Positions 8,253 through 17,568 of a stretch of DNA of 64,000 nt are shown piece after piece. Source of the stretch: an uncultured Sphingomonadaceae bacterium (GTDB lineage Bacteria; Pseudomonadota; Alphaproteobacteria; Sphingomonadales; Sphingomonadaceae); NCBI GenBank assembly GCA_947501695.1, contig CANMWO010000003.1, positions 211,001-275,000 on the forward strand. The letters run 5' to 3'. A model generated the notes under the pieces. That model had not been told where the DNA came from. It searched no databases and saw only the letters and a list, made by a program, of their open reading frames with translations. Position numbers and translations under genes: made by a program. Each line of letters starts with the position of its first letter. The first letter of the stretch is position 1.

Positions 8253-9086
8253 ATGGCATATCAGAGCGGACAGAAATCAATATTCATTACCGGTGGTGCA
8301 TCGGGATTGGGTCGCGAAGTTGCTCGCTATTTCGCGGGTAAAGGCTGGTATATAGGTGTTGCCGATATCAACGAAGCCGGGATGACTGAAACCGCATCGC
8401 TGCTTCCCGAAGGCCAAAGCTCCATCCACAAGCTGGACGTGACCGATCGCGCCAACTGGAAGTCTGCGGTTGCCGATTTTGGTACAATTACTGGCGGTAC
8501 AATGAACGTCCTATTCAACAATGCAGGCATCGGTGAAGGCGGCCCAATTGAGGAAATGACCGACGAAGATATCGACCTGATGATCGCCATTAACTTTACA
8601 GGTTGCATTAGCGGGACGCGGGCCTGTTTCGAAATGCTAAAAAATACTCCAGAGAGCTGTGTGCTCTACACGGCCTCCGCGGCCGGTATTTATGGCGTGG
8701 CCGACCTCAGCGTTTATAGCGCCACAAAATTTGCTGTGCGCGGCCTTGCTGAATCCCACGATCTCGAATTTAACAAATATGGCATCAAATCCCGCTCGCT
8801 AATGCCGGGATTTGTCGACACCAACATCATCTCGGATGTAGTGGAAGGGACCAATCAAACGGGCAAAGAACGGCTCGAAGAAAGCGGTGTACTCGTCAGT
8901 CCGGTGTCCATTATCGGCCCCGAAGCATGGGAAGCAGTCCATGGCAGCAAGGTTCACCGACCTGTCAACAAAATGGCCAAACAACTGGCCTTTGCCGCCC
9001 GTTGGATGCCCGGCCGGTTACGCAAACAGTCGGTTGAATTGGCCGACCTTGGCAATGTTCTTGCCGGAGCAGAGCCTAAAAACTAG
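8253..9086 (+). CDS. Short-chain dehydrogenase/reductase
   Basis: Classical SDR oxidoreductase, 277 residues. The cofactor motif TGGASGLG lies near residue 14, followed by NNAGIGEGG and the catalytic Y155-x3-K159 (VYSATKF) with a preceding Ser in YTASAAG. An aspartate at the end of the second strand (VADINE) favours NAD(H) over NADP(H) by family rule. The substrate is unknown. The C-terminus is longer than a minimal SDR, with a basic stretch ([11 protein letters not shown]). It is divergent from the ABC operon, and its last 4 bases overlap the convergent phhB gene. Confidence 0.92.
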   Translation: MAYQSGQKSIFITGGASGLGREVARYFAGKGWYIGVADINEAGMTETASLLPEGQSSIHKLDVTDRANWKSAVADFGTITGGTMNVLFNNAGIGEGGPIEEMTDEDIDLMIAINFTGCISGTRACFEMLKNTPESCVLYTASAAGIYGVADLSVYSATKFAVRGLAESHDLEFNKYGIKSRSLMPGFVDTNIISDVVEGTNQTGKERLEESGVLVSPVSIIGPEAWEAVHGSKVHRPVNKMAKQLAFAARWMPGRLRKQSVELADLGNVLAGAEPKN

Positions 9087-9379
9087 AGAAAATCCTCAAT
9101 TTTCCGGGCCAGATCGATATCGCGCTGCGACAGTCCGCCATCCTCGCCCGCGTCATGGGTGGTCAAAATGATGTCGACTCGATTATAGACGTTGAACCAT
9201 TCGGGATGATGATCGGCTTTCTCGGCATGCAAAGCCACTCGGGTCATGAACGCAAAGGCTTCGGTAAAGTCACCAAATTTAAATTGGCGGCCAATTGCGT
9301 CGCGTTTGTCATCATATGCCCAGTCCGGCAATGCGGCGAGCGCGGCTTCACGCTGGGCGTCATCTAGTTGTGCAACCAT
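9083..9379 (-). CDS. phhB: 4a-hydroxytetrahydrobiopterin dehydratase (PCD/DCoH)
   Basis: A 98-residue pterin-4a-carbinolamine dehydratase, full length. It dehydrates the hydroxypterin made by aromatic amino acid hydroxylases. The active-site motif [17 protein letters not shown] holds the paired histidines and the Pro-Glu-Trp of the family, and the C-terminus has LTTHDAGG-like residues ([13 protein letters not shown]) before DIDLARKIE. No phenylalanine hydroxylase gene is adjacent. It converges on the SDR gene with a 4-base overlap, and its promoter should lie in the short gap before ccmA. Confidence 0.93.
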   Translation of the reverse strand: MVAQLDDAQREAALAALPDWAYDDKRDAIGRQFKFGDFTEAFAFMTRVALHAEKADHHPEWFNVYNRVDIILTTHDAGEDGGLSQRDIDLARKIEDFL

Positions 9380-9433
9380 TTTTCAATACTCCTGACTTGG
9401 CTTTGCTGCCGTTTCATGGCTTAAGTCTTCCCC

Positions 9434-10072
9434 ATGAACCGAGGGGCGTCAACCAAAATGCGGGATGAAGGCAGTGATAGTCTGCGCGCCGATGCGCTTT
9501 CGTGCGTGCGCGGCGACAAATTGCTGTTCCGCGAATTGAATTTTGCCCTGATGTCCGGCCAAGCGGGGTTAGTCACCGGGCCCAATGGCGTCGGCAAATC
9601 CAGCCTGCTCCGATTGATTGCCGGATTGCTCGAACCGTTTTCGGGATCAATCCATACACCCGCGTCCATAGCATTATGTGACGACCGGATGGCACTCGAC
9701 GAAAACCTGCCGCTACAAAACGCGCTCCGATTTTGGGCTAAGCTTGATGGCAAGACGGATGATGATTGCACAACAGCGATTGCTGCTGCGGGCATGGGTC
9801 ATCTCGCCGAAGTCCCGATCCGCTATTTCTCGACCGGCCAACGCCAACGCGCACGTCTAGCACGGACCTTTTTGTCGGATACCGATTTATGGTTGCTGGA
9901 TGAGCCCGCCAATGGCCTCGATAGTGCATCGGTGGAGCTGCTCGGGCAAACCCTGCAAGGCCATCTCGATCGCGGCGGGATGATCCTTGCTGCGAGCCAT
10001 ATCGCCTTGCCGATCACCTTTAACCTGAACCTTGAACTGGCGGCGGTGGAGCAATTGGAGGCACCGCTATGA
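9434..10072 (+). CDS. ccmA: Haem ABC exporter ATP-binding protein CcmA
   Basis: ATPase of the cytochrome c maturation system I, 212 residues. Walker A is GPNGVGKSSLL (about residues 50-60), the signature is FSTGQRQRARLAR and Walker B is LWLLDEPANGLD, all typical of CcmA. With CcmB it powers release of holo-CcmE at the inner membrane (family knowledge). The ATG at 9434 is used, but ATG at 9458 is possible; neither has a strong ribosome site. It overlaps ccmB by 4 bases (ATGA). ccmC and ccmD do not follow, unlike in many compact ccm operons. Confidence 0.92.
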   Translation: MNRGASTKMRDEGSDSLRADALSCVRGDKLLFRELNFALMSGQAGLVTGPNGVGKSSLLRLIAGLLEPFSGSIHTPASIALCDDRMALDENLPLQNALRFWAKLDGKTDDDCTTAIAAAGMGHLAEVPIRYFSTGQRQRARLARTFLSDTDLWLLDEPANGLDSASVELLGQTLQGHLDRGGMILAASHIALPITFNLNLELAAVEQLEAPL

Positions 10073-10719
10073 TAGGTGCACTCAAGACACTGATCTGGCG
10101 CGATGTCCGCCAGAGCTATGCAAGTGGCGGGACATGGCTACCGGTTATCTTCTATCTGTCAGCCGCAACCCTATTCCCCTTCGCAGTCGGCCCAGATCGT
10201 GATTTGCTGCTCCAGACTGGCGGCGGGATATTGTGGATCGCCGCCCTGCTCGCGACCTTGTTGCCGCTCGACCGGCTGGTACAGCCGGATCTCGACAATG
10301 GGCTTTATGATCAACTACTGGTCCGAGGGATTACCGATGAGCTCATCGCCTTTGCGCGGCTGATCTCGCACTGGTTAGCCTTTGGACCACCTTTGCTATT
10401 TGCGGCCTTACTCGCGAGCGGACTAATGGGCCTGGAAGGACCGCCGTTAGCAACCTTGCTGGCGAGCCTTGCCATCGCCACGCCGGCACTGGCTGGCTTG
10501 GCAGTGATGATTGCGGCGCTTACCGCTGGTCTGAAAGGCGCAGGGGCTTTAGGCGGCTTGCTGCTGGTGCCGCTGGCCATTCCGTTGTTGATTTTTGGGG
10601 CTGGCAGCCTCGCCGATCAAAGCGGCAGTGCGTTGTTATTCCTGAGCGCTGTGTCGCTCCTGCTGGTAGCGATTACGCCTTTTGCTGCCGGAGCAGCGTT
10701 ACGAGCCTTGCGCGAATAA
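10069..10719 (+). CDS. ccmB: Haem exporter permease CcmB
   Basis: Membrane subunit of the cytochrome c maturation transporter, 216 residues with about six membrane segments. The start IWRDVRQSYASGGTWLPVIFYL and the LLPLDRLVQPDLDNGLYDQLL segment are typical for CcmB. The start overlaps the ccmA stop (ATGA), indicating translational coupling. The gene ends 2 bases before the convergent cinA-like gene, so no other ccm gene can follow in this operon. Covalent haem attachment is consistent with the CxxCH alcohol dehydrogenase at 13.2-15.4 kb. Confidence 0.92.
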   Translation: MIGALKTLIWRDVRQSYASGGTWLPVIFYLSAATLFPFAVGPDRDLLLQTGGGILWIAALLATLLPLDRLVQPDLDNGLYDQLLVRGITDELIAFARLISHWLAFGPPLLFAALLASGLMGLEGPPLATLLASLAIATPALAGLAVMIAALTAGLKGAGALGGLLLVPLAIPLLIFGAGSLADQSGSALLFLSAVSLLLVAITPFAAGAALRALRE

Positions 10720-10721
10720 CC

Positions 10722-11480
10722 TTAAATCCCGCCGTCAGTAACTTCATAGCCCGCCGCTTCCAGACCGGTTTTTAAGACGGCCGTGCAGGTCGCCAAATCA
10801 TCCGCATCAGTCGACCGCACCACAAAATTCGCCCCCACAGTGCCATTGCGGAAAAACGGATAGCTACCGATCTGACATCCTTCATGGGCATTTTCAGCAG
10901 CGCTCAGGACATCGGCAATCTCGCTCTCTGGAGCCCATGCCCCGAGTGTTGCGGACAAAAGCGGTGCGCCGCCTTCCAATGTACCGGTCAATGCATCGAG
11001 CATGCCGGCCGTAATATGCGGTACGCCTGCCATCAGGAATAAATTATCGATCTTAATACCCGGAGCGCCAGACATGCGGTTTTCAATTAACTCCGCGCCA
11101 TCGGGCACCCGTGCCATGCGCAAGCGGCCTTCGTTGATCCCGCCCTTATCGACATAATATTTTTCGAGTATCGCCCGCGCGGTCGGGTGGATGACGACAT
11201 CAACGCCCAGCGCCTTGGAAATGGCATCGACCGTAATATCATCATGGGTCGGGCCAATGCCGCCAGTGGTGAAGAGATAGTCATTGCGTGCCCGCAATAT
11301 GTTCACCGCTTCGGCAATCGCGTCCATATCATCGGCGATTACCCGCACTTCACCGAGCCTGATGCCTTGCACATTCAGCCATTTGGCGACCTGTGCGATA
11401 TTCTTGTCCTGAGTACGGCCAGAGAGGATTTCGTCTCCAATGACGATCAGGGCGGCGGTGTAAATGCGGGATTTGCTCAT
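10722..11480 (-). CDS. CinA-like molybdopterin-binding-domain protein
   Basis: A 252-residue protein with one MoaB/MogA-type domain: ALIVIGDEILSGRTQDKN at the N-terminus and TTGGIGPTHDDITVDAISKAL (about residues 68-88). It matches stand-alone CinA N-terminal proteins; the C-terminal nicotinamide-nucleotide amidase domain is absent. Relatives of the N-terminal domain hydrolyse ADP-ribose-type or related pyrophosphates, so the exact reaction is uncertain. The ATG at 11480 (MSKSRIY) is preferred to the longer frame starting at 11516, because the family begins just there. Convergent with ccmB. Confidence 0.88.
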   Translation of the reverse strand: MSKSRIYTAALIVIGDEILSGRTQDKNIAQVAKWLNVQGIRLGEVRVIADDMDAIAEAVNILRARNDYLFTTGGIGPTHDDITVDAISKALGVDVVIHPTARAILEKYYVDKGGINEGRLRMARVPDGAELIENRMSGAPGIKIDNLFLMAGVPHITAGMLDALTGTLEGGAPLLSATLGAWAPESEIADVLSAAENAHEGCQIGSYPFFRNGTVGANFVVRSTDADDLATCTAVLKTGLEAAGYEVTDGGI

Positions 11481-11596
11481 GGCATTCGGATATAGAGCAG
11501 TTCGGCAAATCATCAACGGCCATTTGTAATTTGGTAAGGTCCTGCATTTAGACTCTGCCCGGGGCGCATATAAATCATCTCCAACGGGAGAATATT

Positions 11597-12247
11597 ATGA
11601 CCATGCAATTTGGTATTGAGGCGGCGTTGCACGATGATTCCGCTAGCCTTTTAATTTCCCAAGATGGCACGCGCCTGATCATTGAAGAAAATAGTGCTCC
11701 GCCCAGCATGGTCTCCCTTATCGTTGGCGTCGTCTTTGCACTGTCTTTTCTGGCTTTCGGAATATTTGTTGCGAGCTGGGAAATCGATCCTGCCAGCGAA
11801 GTTTTGCGTTTCCCCGTCGCCGGCCTTTTTGCGCTCATTGGCCTGGGCTTGCTATGGGCCGTGATCAGCCGAAGGAAAACTATCCGGCACATGACCGCAG
11901 ATAGCCAAAACCAGACTATCGAATATGGCCAATTGGTTGCCGGTAAGAAAGGCGACTGGCGATACCAGAAAAAGGGCATTTTCGATTATAGTAAGGCGGA
12001 CCGATTCGACATCGGCTATATCGATCACACAGAACCTGGTGCAGAACAGACTTTCACCGGTCTCTATGTAAAAACACCAGACGGACCGCGCGGTGGCTTA
12101 TTGGTAATGGGCGCGCTCTATGAAATTGAAATCGCGATCGACTATATCTACCGGCACATGAACGATGCACCACAAAATGGCAATTTCGGTGACGAGGGCA
12201 ACAGCCTGCCGCGCAGTTTTGTTCCGCAAAACAAGGATAATGGCTGA
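11597..12247 (+). CDS. Predicted inner-membrane protein of unknown function
   Basis: A 216-residue protein, preceded by GGGAG about 8 bases before the start. Two membrane segments lie near residues 38-60 (VSLIVGVVFALSFLAFGIFV) and 72-90 (FPVAGLFALIGLGLLWAVIS). The remainder is a soluble, beta-rich part with several acidic and aromatic residues, and the C-terminal tail is polar (NGNFGDEGNSLPR). I recognise no family or catalytic motif. It stands alone in a rightward gap between the cinA-like gene and map and may be co-transcribed with map, which starts 42 bases after its stop. Confidence 0.8.
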   Translation: MTMQFGIEAALHDDSASLLISQDGTRLIIEENSAPPSMVSLIVGVVFALSFLAFGIFVASWEIDPASEVLRFPVAGLFALIGLGLLWAVISRRKTIRHMTADSQNQTIEYGQLVAGKKGDWRYQKKGIFDYSKADRFDIGYIDHTEPGAEQTFTGLYVKTPDGPRGGLLVMGALYEIEIAIDYIYRHMNDAPQNGNFGDEGNSLPRSFVPQNKDNG

Positions 12248-12289
12248 TTCCCTCTCGTCAAACCGAGATAATGTCCATATATATTCCCC

Positions 12290-13117
12290 ATGACTGATTA
12301 TCTGACCGTAGAAGAAGCCACCCCGCAAAGCCGAACCGGCGCGATTAAACTCCATGGCCCGGAAGGCTTTGAAGGCATGCGCAAAGCCGGACGGCTGGCC
12401 GCTGAAATTCTGGATTCTTTGGTGCCGCATGTGGTCCCCGGTGTCACAACCGGATTTCTCGATGATATGGTCCGCATACATGCGTTTCGCGAAGGCGCTG
12501 TACCCGCAACGCTCGGCTATCGCGGGTTTACCCATAGCTGCTGCACCTCAATCAATCATGTCGTATGCCACGGTATTCCCGGCGACAAAAAACTCAAAGA
12601 AGGCGATATCGTCAATATTGACGTGACCGTGATCGTTGATGGTTGGCATGGCGATACCAGCCGCATGTTCCTAGTCGGCAAGGCGCCAGTCAAGGCGGCC
12701 AAGCTGGTACAAAATACCTATGAATCTTTGATGCTAGGCATTGAGCAAGCAAAACCCGGCAATCGCATGGGTGATGTTGCCCACGCAATCCAAACCCATG
12801 CCGAAGGCAATCGCTATAGCGTGGTCCGCGATTTTTGTGGCCATGGTCTTGGGCAGATGTTCCATGATGCGCCCGAAGTTGTTCATGCAGGACGCCCCGG
12901 CACCGGCCCGGAATTGCGGCCAGGCATGTTCTTTACCATCGAGCCGATGATCAATATCGGAAAATATGCCGTCAAAATGCTGGAAGATGGCTGGACCGCC
13001 GTGACCCGCGACCGTTCGCTCTCCGCACAGTTCGAACATAGTATCGGGATTACCGAAACCGGTTGCGAGATTTTCACCAAAAGCCCCGCTGGTCTGGACT
13101 GTCCGCCTTACGCATAA
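12290..13117 (+). CDS. map: Methionine aminopeptidase type I
   Basis: Removes the N-terminal methionine from new proteins; cytosolic dimetal enzyme, 275 residues. Typical type I landmarks are present: HGIPGDKKLKEGDIVNIDVTV with the first metal aspartate, DGWHGDTSRMF with the second, GHGLGQMFHDAPEV with the metal histidine, FFTIEPMI with a metal glutamate, and QFEHSIGITE with the last. The N-terminal extension (about 25 residues, EEATPQSRTGAIKL) is common in sphingomonad homologues. The stop codon lies inside a 9-bp tandem repeat (13111-13133). No close operon partner downstream. Confidence 0.94.
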   Translation: MTDYLTVEEATPQSRTGAIKLHGPEGFEGMRKAGRLAAEILDSLVPHVVPGVTTGFLDDMVRIHAFREGAVPATLGYRGFTHSCCTSINHVVCHGIPGDKKLKEGDIVNIDVTVIVDGWHGDTSRMFLVGKAPVKAAKLVQNTYESLMLGIEQAKPGNRMGDVAHAIQTHAEGNRYSVVRDFCGHGLGQMFHDAPEVVHAGRPGTGPELRPGMFFTIEPMINIGKYAVKMLEDGWTAVTRDRSLSAQFEHSIGITETGCEIFTKSPAGLDCPPYA

Positions 13118-13133
13118 TGCGCATAATGCGCAT
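13111..13133. repeat. 9-bp tandem repeat over the map stop codon
   Basis: The unit CGCATAATG occurs twice in full and once in part (2.5 copies) across the end of map. Every unit places the same TAA stop in frame, so loss or gain of a unit would not change the protein. Probably replication slippage. Confidence 0.85.
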
Positions 13134-13156
13134 CGGCCTTGACCGTAGCGTCTAAA

Positions 13157-13174
13157 TTTAGCTAGTCAGTTAAA
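13157..13174. promoter_or_regulatory. Candidate operator upstream of the PQQ alcohol dehydrogenase
   Basis: TTTAGCTAGTCAGTTAAA, an imperfect dyad. Its right half, TCAGTTAAA, is identical to the perfect palindrome at 28692-28709, and it matches the TTTAA-N8-TTAAA pattern of three other sites except for one base in the left arm. A TTGACC, possibly a -35 box, lies at 13139-13144, so the dyad would overlap the -10 region, a position that suits repression. The bound protein is unknown. Confidence 0.5.
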
Positions 13175-13219
13175 TCAGGTTGGGCCCATGAAGGCTGAAC
13201 CGGCTCGGGAGAAGTGACG

Positions 13220-15379
13220 ATGCGTCGTTTGGGATTATTTTTTGTAACATGCTTATTGGCCGCTTGCCAAAATCAAACGGCTGAAGAGGGTAGCGCATCT
13301 GCCGCTAGTGGTGGCGCTGAATGGAGCAATATTGGCTTTAACGCCAAGGAACAACGGCACAGTCCCCTAGACCAGATTAACGAGAGCAATGTCGGCGAAC
13401 TGGGCATAGCCTGGTTCAAGGATTTGCCGGACGCCCGAGGTCAGGAAGCGACGCCGATTGTTGTCGATGGCAAACTCTACATCTCCACAGCTTGGTCGAA
13501 AGTCTTCGCATATGATGCGAAAACCGGCAAGGAACTCTGGTCTTATGATCCGGAAGTACCCGGCGACAAAGCAGTTGATGCTTGCTGCGATGTCGTCAAT
13601 CGCGGCGTTGCGATTTCGCGCGGCAAGTTATTTTTCGGCACTATTGATGGCCGCCTGATCGCATTGGACGCGAATACAGGTGCGCGGCTTTGGGAAAAGC
13701 AGACCACCGATAATTCAAAGCCTTACACCATTACTGGCGCGCCGCGTGTGGTGAAAAACATGGTCATCATTGGCAATGGCGGCGCGGAATTTGGCGTACG
13801 CGGCTATGTGACTGCTTATAATGTTTCCGACGGTTCTCAGAAATGGCGCTTCTACACCGTTCCCAATCCCGAAGGCAAAGCGGACGGCGCGGCGAGCGAC
13901 GAGATTTTTGCGAAAGCCGCGAATAAAACCTGGGGTGATGGAAATTGGAGAGAATCCGGCGGCGGCGGAACCGTCTGGGACAGTATCGTCTATGACGAAG
14001 AGCTAGACCAACTCTATTTCGGCGTTGGCAATGGCAACCCCTGGAATCACGGACTGCGTTCCGGTGGAGAGGGCGACAATCTGTTTCTTTCCTCGATCGT
14101 TGCAGTGAATCCTGACACAGGAAAATATCTCTGGCATTATCAGGAAACACCCGCAGAAACTTGGGACTATACTGCCACCCAGCATATTATCATTGCCGAG
14201 GTGGATTGGCCCGTCGACGCCAAAGAGGGCGAAACCACGGCGTTGACCGAGAAACGCAAAGTGCTCTTCCATGCGCCCAAGAACGGATTTTTCTTTGTCA
14301 TCGACCGGACAAATGGCCGGTTGATGAGCGCAGAACCTTTTGTCGACAATATCAATTGGGCTGAGGGCTATGATCTGGAAACCGGTCGGCCAATAGAAAA
14401 CCCGGAAGCGCGTTTCTATAAAACCGGCAAACCATTTGTTTCGATCCCGGGCGCTCTGGGCGCTCATAACTGGCATCCGATGAGCTATAATCCGAAAAGT
14501 GGTTTGGTTTATATTCCCGCACAACAAATTCCGCAGGGTTATGATGTGCCTACCACTGACATTGACAAGAAACGTGAGCGGCTGGGCTTTAACGTTGGCA
14601 TCTCCTGGGCGATTGGCCAACTACCCGATGATCCGGCAATCTATAAAGCGGCGATCGCTGCTACCACGGGTAAGCTAGTCGCCTTTGATCCTAACACCGG
14701 TAAAGTGGCCTGGTCCGTCGATCACCCCGCTGCATGGAATGGCGGAACAATGACAACGGCCGGTAATCTGGTCTTTCAAGGTACCAGCGTTGGCCTGTTC
14801 AAAGCCTATACCGCCGATAGCGGCAAAGAGCTTTTGAGCCTCGATATGCAGTCCGGCATTGTTAGCGCGCCATCGACCTATTTGGTGGACGGTGAACAAT
14901 ATGTCGCGTTCCTGACCAGCAAGGGTGGTGCCTTTCCGCTGGTTGCCGGTGTCGCCGGCGGCGCATCACGGCAAGTTCCGAATATTCCGCGGCTGGTTGT
15001 CATGAAACTGGGCGGGGAAACAGCACTACCGGCACTGCCAGAGAAAAGCGAAGTCGTCTGGAACCCGCCGGAGCCAACCGGGACACCGGAACAGGTCGCT
15101 GAAGGTAAAGCGCTTTATGGCCGCAACTGCCTCGTCTGTCATGGCGACAGCGCGGTGGGTAATGGCTTTACACCGGATCTGCGTATTTCCGGTACTCTGG
15201 CCAGCACAGAAGCATGGGCTTCGATCATAACTGGCGGCGCATTGAAACAACATGGCATGGTGAGCTTTTCGTCACAGCTAAATGCCGGTCAAGTCGAAGC
15301 AATGCGTCATTATGTTATCGATCGGTCTAATTGGACCAAGGCCAATGTCGCCGAAGACACCGCTCCCATTGCGCGATAA
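13220..15379 (+). CDS. PQQ-dependent quinohaemoprotein alcohol dehydrogenase, lipoprotein
   Basis: Oxidises alcohols in the periplasm with PQQ and passes electrons to a fused haem c; 719 residues. A lipobox (LLAAC, Cys16) predicts a lipid anchor. The eight-bladed propeller shows the vicinal disulphide C122-C123 (DACCDVVNRG), the family segment DNLFLSSIVAVNPDTG and the catalytic aspartate D316 in ETWDYTATQ. A cytochrome c domain at the end has C637-x2-C640-H641 (NCLVCHG). ATG at 13220 is chosen over GTG at 13214 because GGGAGAAG then has proper spacing and the signal peptide starts cleanly. No PQQ biosynthesis genes lie nearby. A shared palindrome lies 46 bases upstream. Confidence 0.93.
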   Translation: MRRLGLFFVTCLLAACQNQTAEEGSASAASGGAEWSNIGFNAKEQRHSPLDQINESNVGELGIAWFKDLPDARGQEATPIVVDGKLYISTAWSKVFAYDAKTGKELWSYDPEVPGDKAVDACCDVVNRGVAISRGKLFFGTIDGRLIALDANTGARLWEKQTTDNSKPYTITGAPRVVKNMVIIGNGGAEFGVRGYVTAYNVSDGSQKWRFYTVPNPEGKADGAASDEIFAKAANKTWGDGNWRESGGGGTVWDSIVYDEELDQLYFGVGNGNPWNHGLRSGGEGDNLFLSSIVAVNPDTGKYLWHYQETPAETWDYTATQHIIIAEVDWPVDAKEGETTALTEKRKVLFHAPKNGFFFVIDRTNGRLMSAEPFVDNINWAEGYDLETGRPIENPEARFYKTGKPFVSIPGALGAHNWHPMSYNPKSGLVYIPAQQIPQGYDVPTTDIDKKRERLGFNVGISWAIGQLPDDPAIYKAAIAATTGKLVAFDPNTGKVAWSVDHPAAWNGGTMTTAGNLVFQGTSVGLFKAYTADSGKELLSLDMQSGIVSAPSTYLVDGEQYVAFLTSKGGAFPLVAGVAGGASRQVPNIPRLVVMKLGGETALPALPEKSEVVWNPPEPTGTPEQVAEGKALYGRNCLVCHGDSAVGNGFTPDLRISGTLASTEAWASIITGGALKQHGMVSFSSQLNAGQVEAMRHYVIDRSNWTKANVAEDTAPIAR

Positions 15380-15416
15380 CATAGGCGAATCCTTGCTGCC
15401 TAAAATTTAGGCTGAT

Positions 15417-15445
15417 CCGCCCAAAAATGCCTGTTTTTTGGGCGG
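15417..15445. terminator. Stem-loop after the PQQ dehydrogenase gene
   Basis: An 11-bp perfect stem, CCGCCCAAAAA with TTTTTGGGCGG, and a short loop. The T-run lies inside the stem rather than after it. An alternative, weaker hairpin pairs AGGC (15408-15411) with GCCT (15429-15432) and would be followed by GTTTTTT, a terminator-like form. Either way it probably separates this gene from glnB. Confidence 0.6.
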
Positions 15446-15507
15446 CATTGAAACTATCCTCGTTTGGCTTTAGCAGTTTATCAGCGATTCTTTTACTGAT
15501 TCCAATC

Positions 15508-15523
15508 TGGCATGGTAATTGAA
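15508..15523 (+). promoter_or_regulatory. Weak candidate sigma-54 promoter for glnB
   Basis: TGGCATG-N4-TTGAA keeps the -24 GG and the 10-base gap but has GA instead of GC at -12. It lies about 80 bases before glnB, a gene often under NtrC/sigma-54 control in alphaproteobacteria. The mismatch at -12 makes this tentative. Confidence 0.28.
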
Positions 15524-15529
15524 TTGTAG

Positions 15530-15940
<411 letters not shown>

Positions 15941-16023
15941 GACAGCGCCATAGAAAAAGCGACGCTATTTGATTTTCACCTTTCAGCTAATTTAAACATC
16001 AAAACAAACCAAGGGACAAAATA

Positions 16024-17436
16024 ATGGGCAATACACCTGCAGACGTCATGAAAATGATCAAGGAACATGAGATTGAGTGGGTCGATGTGCGCTTCACCGA
16101 TCCACGCGGCAAATGGCAGCATCTGTCTATGTGTGCAGAAGTGATCGACGAAGATGTTTTGGAAGAAGGCTTTATGTTTGATGGCTCGTCCATCGAAGGC
16201 TGGAAAGCGATTAACGAATCCGACATGATCCTGCGTCCTGATCTGGATGCTGTTTACATGGATCCGTTTTCAGCCACGCCAATGATGGTATTGGTCTGTA
16301 ACATTGTCGAACCCGGCGATGGCTCTCTCTATGGTCGCGACCCACGCTCCACGGCTGTGCGGGCAGAGGCTTATCTGAAGTCTACAGGCATTGGTGACAC
16401 AGTCTATGTTGGTCCAGAACCAGAATTCTTCATGTTTGACGATGTCAAATTTGAAGATGGATACGATCGTTCAGGCTTTAAAATCGATGATGTCGAGCTG
16501 CCCACTAACACTGGCCGCGATTATGAAATCGGCAATATGGGCCATCGCCCTCGCGCCAAAGGTGGTTATTTCCCAGTTGCACCAGTTGATAGCGCTATGG
16601 ATATTCGCGCTGAAATGGTTGCGACCATGATGGAAATGGGATTGCCGATGGACAAGCATCATCACGAAGTGGCCGCAGCACAGCACGAGCTGGGCATTAC
16701 CTTTGGTACACTGACTGAAACTGCTGACCGCACACAGGTTTACAAATATGTCGTGCAGCAAGTTGCCCATGCCTATGGCAAAACCGCAACCTTCATGCCG
16801 AAACCGATCAAGGAAGATAACGGCTCCGGCATGCACACGCATATGTCGATCTGGAAAGACGGCAAGCCGCTTTTCGCAGGCAATGAATATGCTGGCCTGT
16901 CGGAAATGTGCCTTCATTATATTGGTGGCGTGATCAAACATGCCAAAGCATGTAACGCCTTCACCAATGCCACGACCAACAGCTATAAGCGACTGGTTCC
17001 CGGTTTTGAAGCACCCGTGCTGCTGGCTTATTCCAGCCGTAACCGTTCTGCCTCTTGCCGTATTCCTTACGGTGCAGGAGACAAAGCGAAGCGCGTTGAA
17101 TTCCGTTTCCCGGATGCGCTTGCCAACCCATATCTGTCGGCAGCAGCCCTGTTGATGGCTGGTCTCGACGGCATTGAGAATAAAATCCACCCCGGCGATG
17201 CGATGGACAAAAACCTCTATGACCTGCCGCCAGCGGAACTGGCCGAAGTTCCAACCGTTTGTGGTTCGCTCCGTGAAGCGCTCGAAGCCCTCGAAGCCGA
17301 TCATGAATTCCTGCTCAAAGGCGATGTGTTCTCTAAAGACCAGATCGACGCTTATGCGGAATTGAAATGGGAAGAAGTCAGCCGTTTGGAAACAACCCCA
17401 AGCCCGGTTGAATTTGACATGTATTATTCGTCTTAA
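16024..17436 (+). CDS. glnA: Glutamine synthetase type I
   Basis: Makes glutamine from glutamate, ammonia and ATP as a dodecamer; 470 residues, typical GSI-beta length. Landmarks include [19 protein letters not shown] (beta-grasp loop), the metal/substrate segment [11 protein letters not shown], the ATP-binding stretch [19 protein letters not shown], and Y399 in KNLYDLPP, the adenylylation tyrosine equivalent to Tyr397 of E. coli. It therefore belongs to the GlnE-regulated class. Ribosome site AAGGGA lies about 7 bases upstream. It follows glnB and ends at a strong terminator. Confidence 0.97.
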   Translation: MGNTPADVMKMIKEHEIEWVDVRFTDPRGKWQHLSMCAEVIDEDVLEEGFMFDGSSIEGWKAINESDMILRPDLDAVYMDPFSATPMMVLVCNIVEPGDGSLYGRDPRSTAVRAEAYLKSTGIGDTVYVGPEPEFFMFDDVKFEDGYDRSGFKIDDVELPTNTGRDYEIGNMGHRPRAKGGYFPVAPVDSAMDIRAEMVATMMEMGLPMDKHHHEVAAAQHELGITFGTLTETADRTQVYKYVVQQVAHAYGKTATFMPKPIKEDNGSGMHTHMSIWKDGKPLFAGNEYAGLSEMCLHYIGGVIKHAKACNAFTNATTNSYKRLVPGFEAPVLLAYSSRNRSASCRIPYGAGDKAKRVEFRFPDALANPYLSAAALLMAGLDGIENKIHPGDAMDKNLYDLPPAELAEVPTVCGSLREALEALEADHEFLLKGDVFSKDQIDAYAELKWEEVSRLETTPSPVEFDMYYSS

Positions 17437-17457
17437 AATAGGCGACCCAACAAAATG

Positions 17458-17488
17458 AAACCCGGGGCAAGCAATTGCTCCGGGTTTT
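17458..17488 (+). terminator. Intrinsic terminator after glnA
   Basis: A stem of about 12 bp (AACCCGG-GGCAA pairing TTGCT-CCGGGTT, with one G-T pair) and loop GCAA, followed by five T. It closes the glnBA operon. Confidence 0.92.
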
Positions 17489-17568
17489 TCTGTCTAGGCC
17501 GTCTCCAAAGCGCGATGTTCAGCATCCCGACAGACTTCTCATGCGTATGAGAATATGGGGAATATGGT

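Noticed and set aside
16471-17304. Long minus-strand frame inside glnA (277 codons)
   Set aside because: Antisense shadow of a highly conserved glnA sequence; Cys/His-rich unlikely protein.
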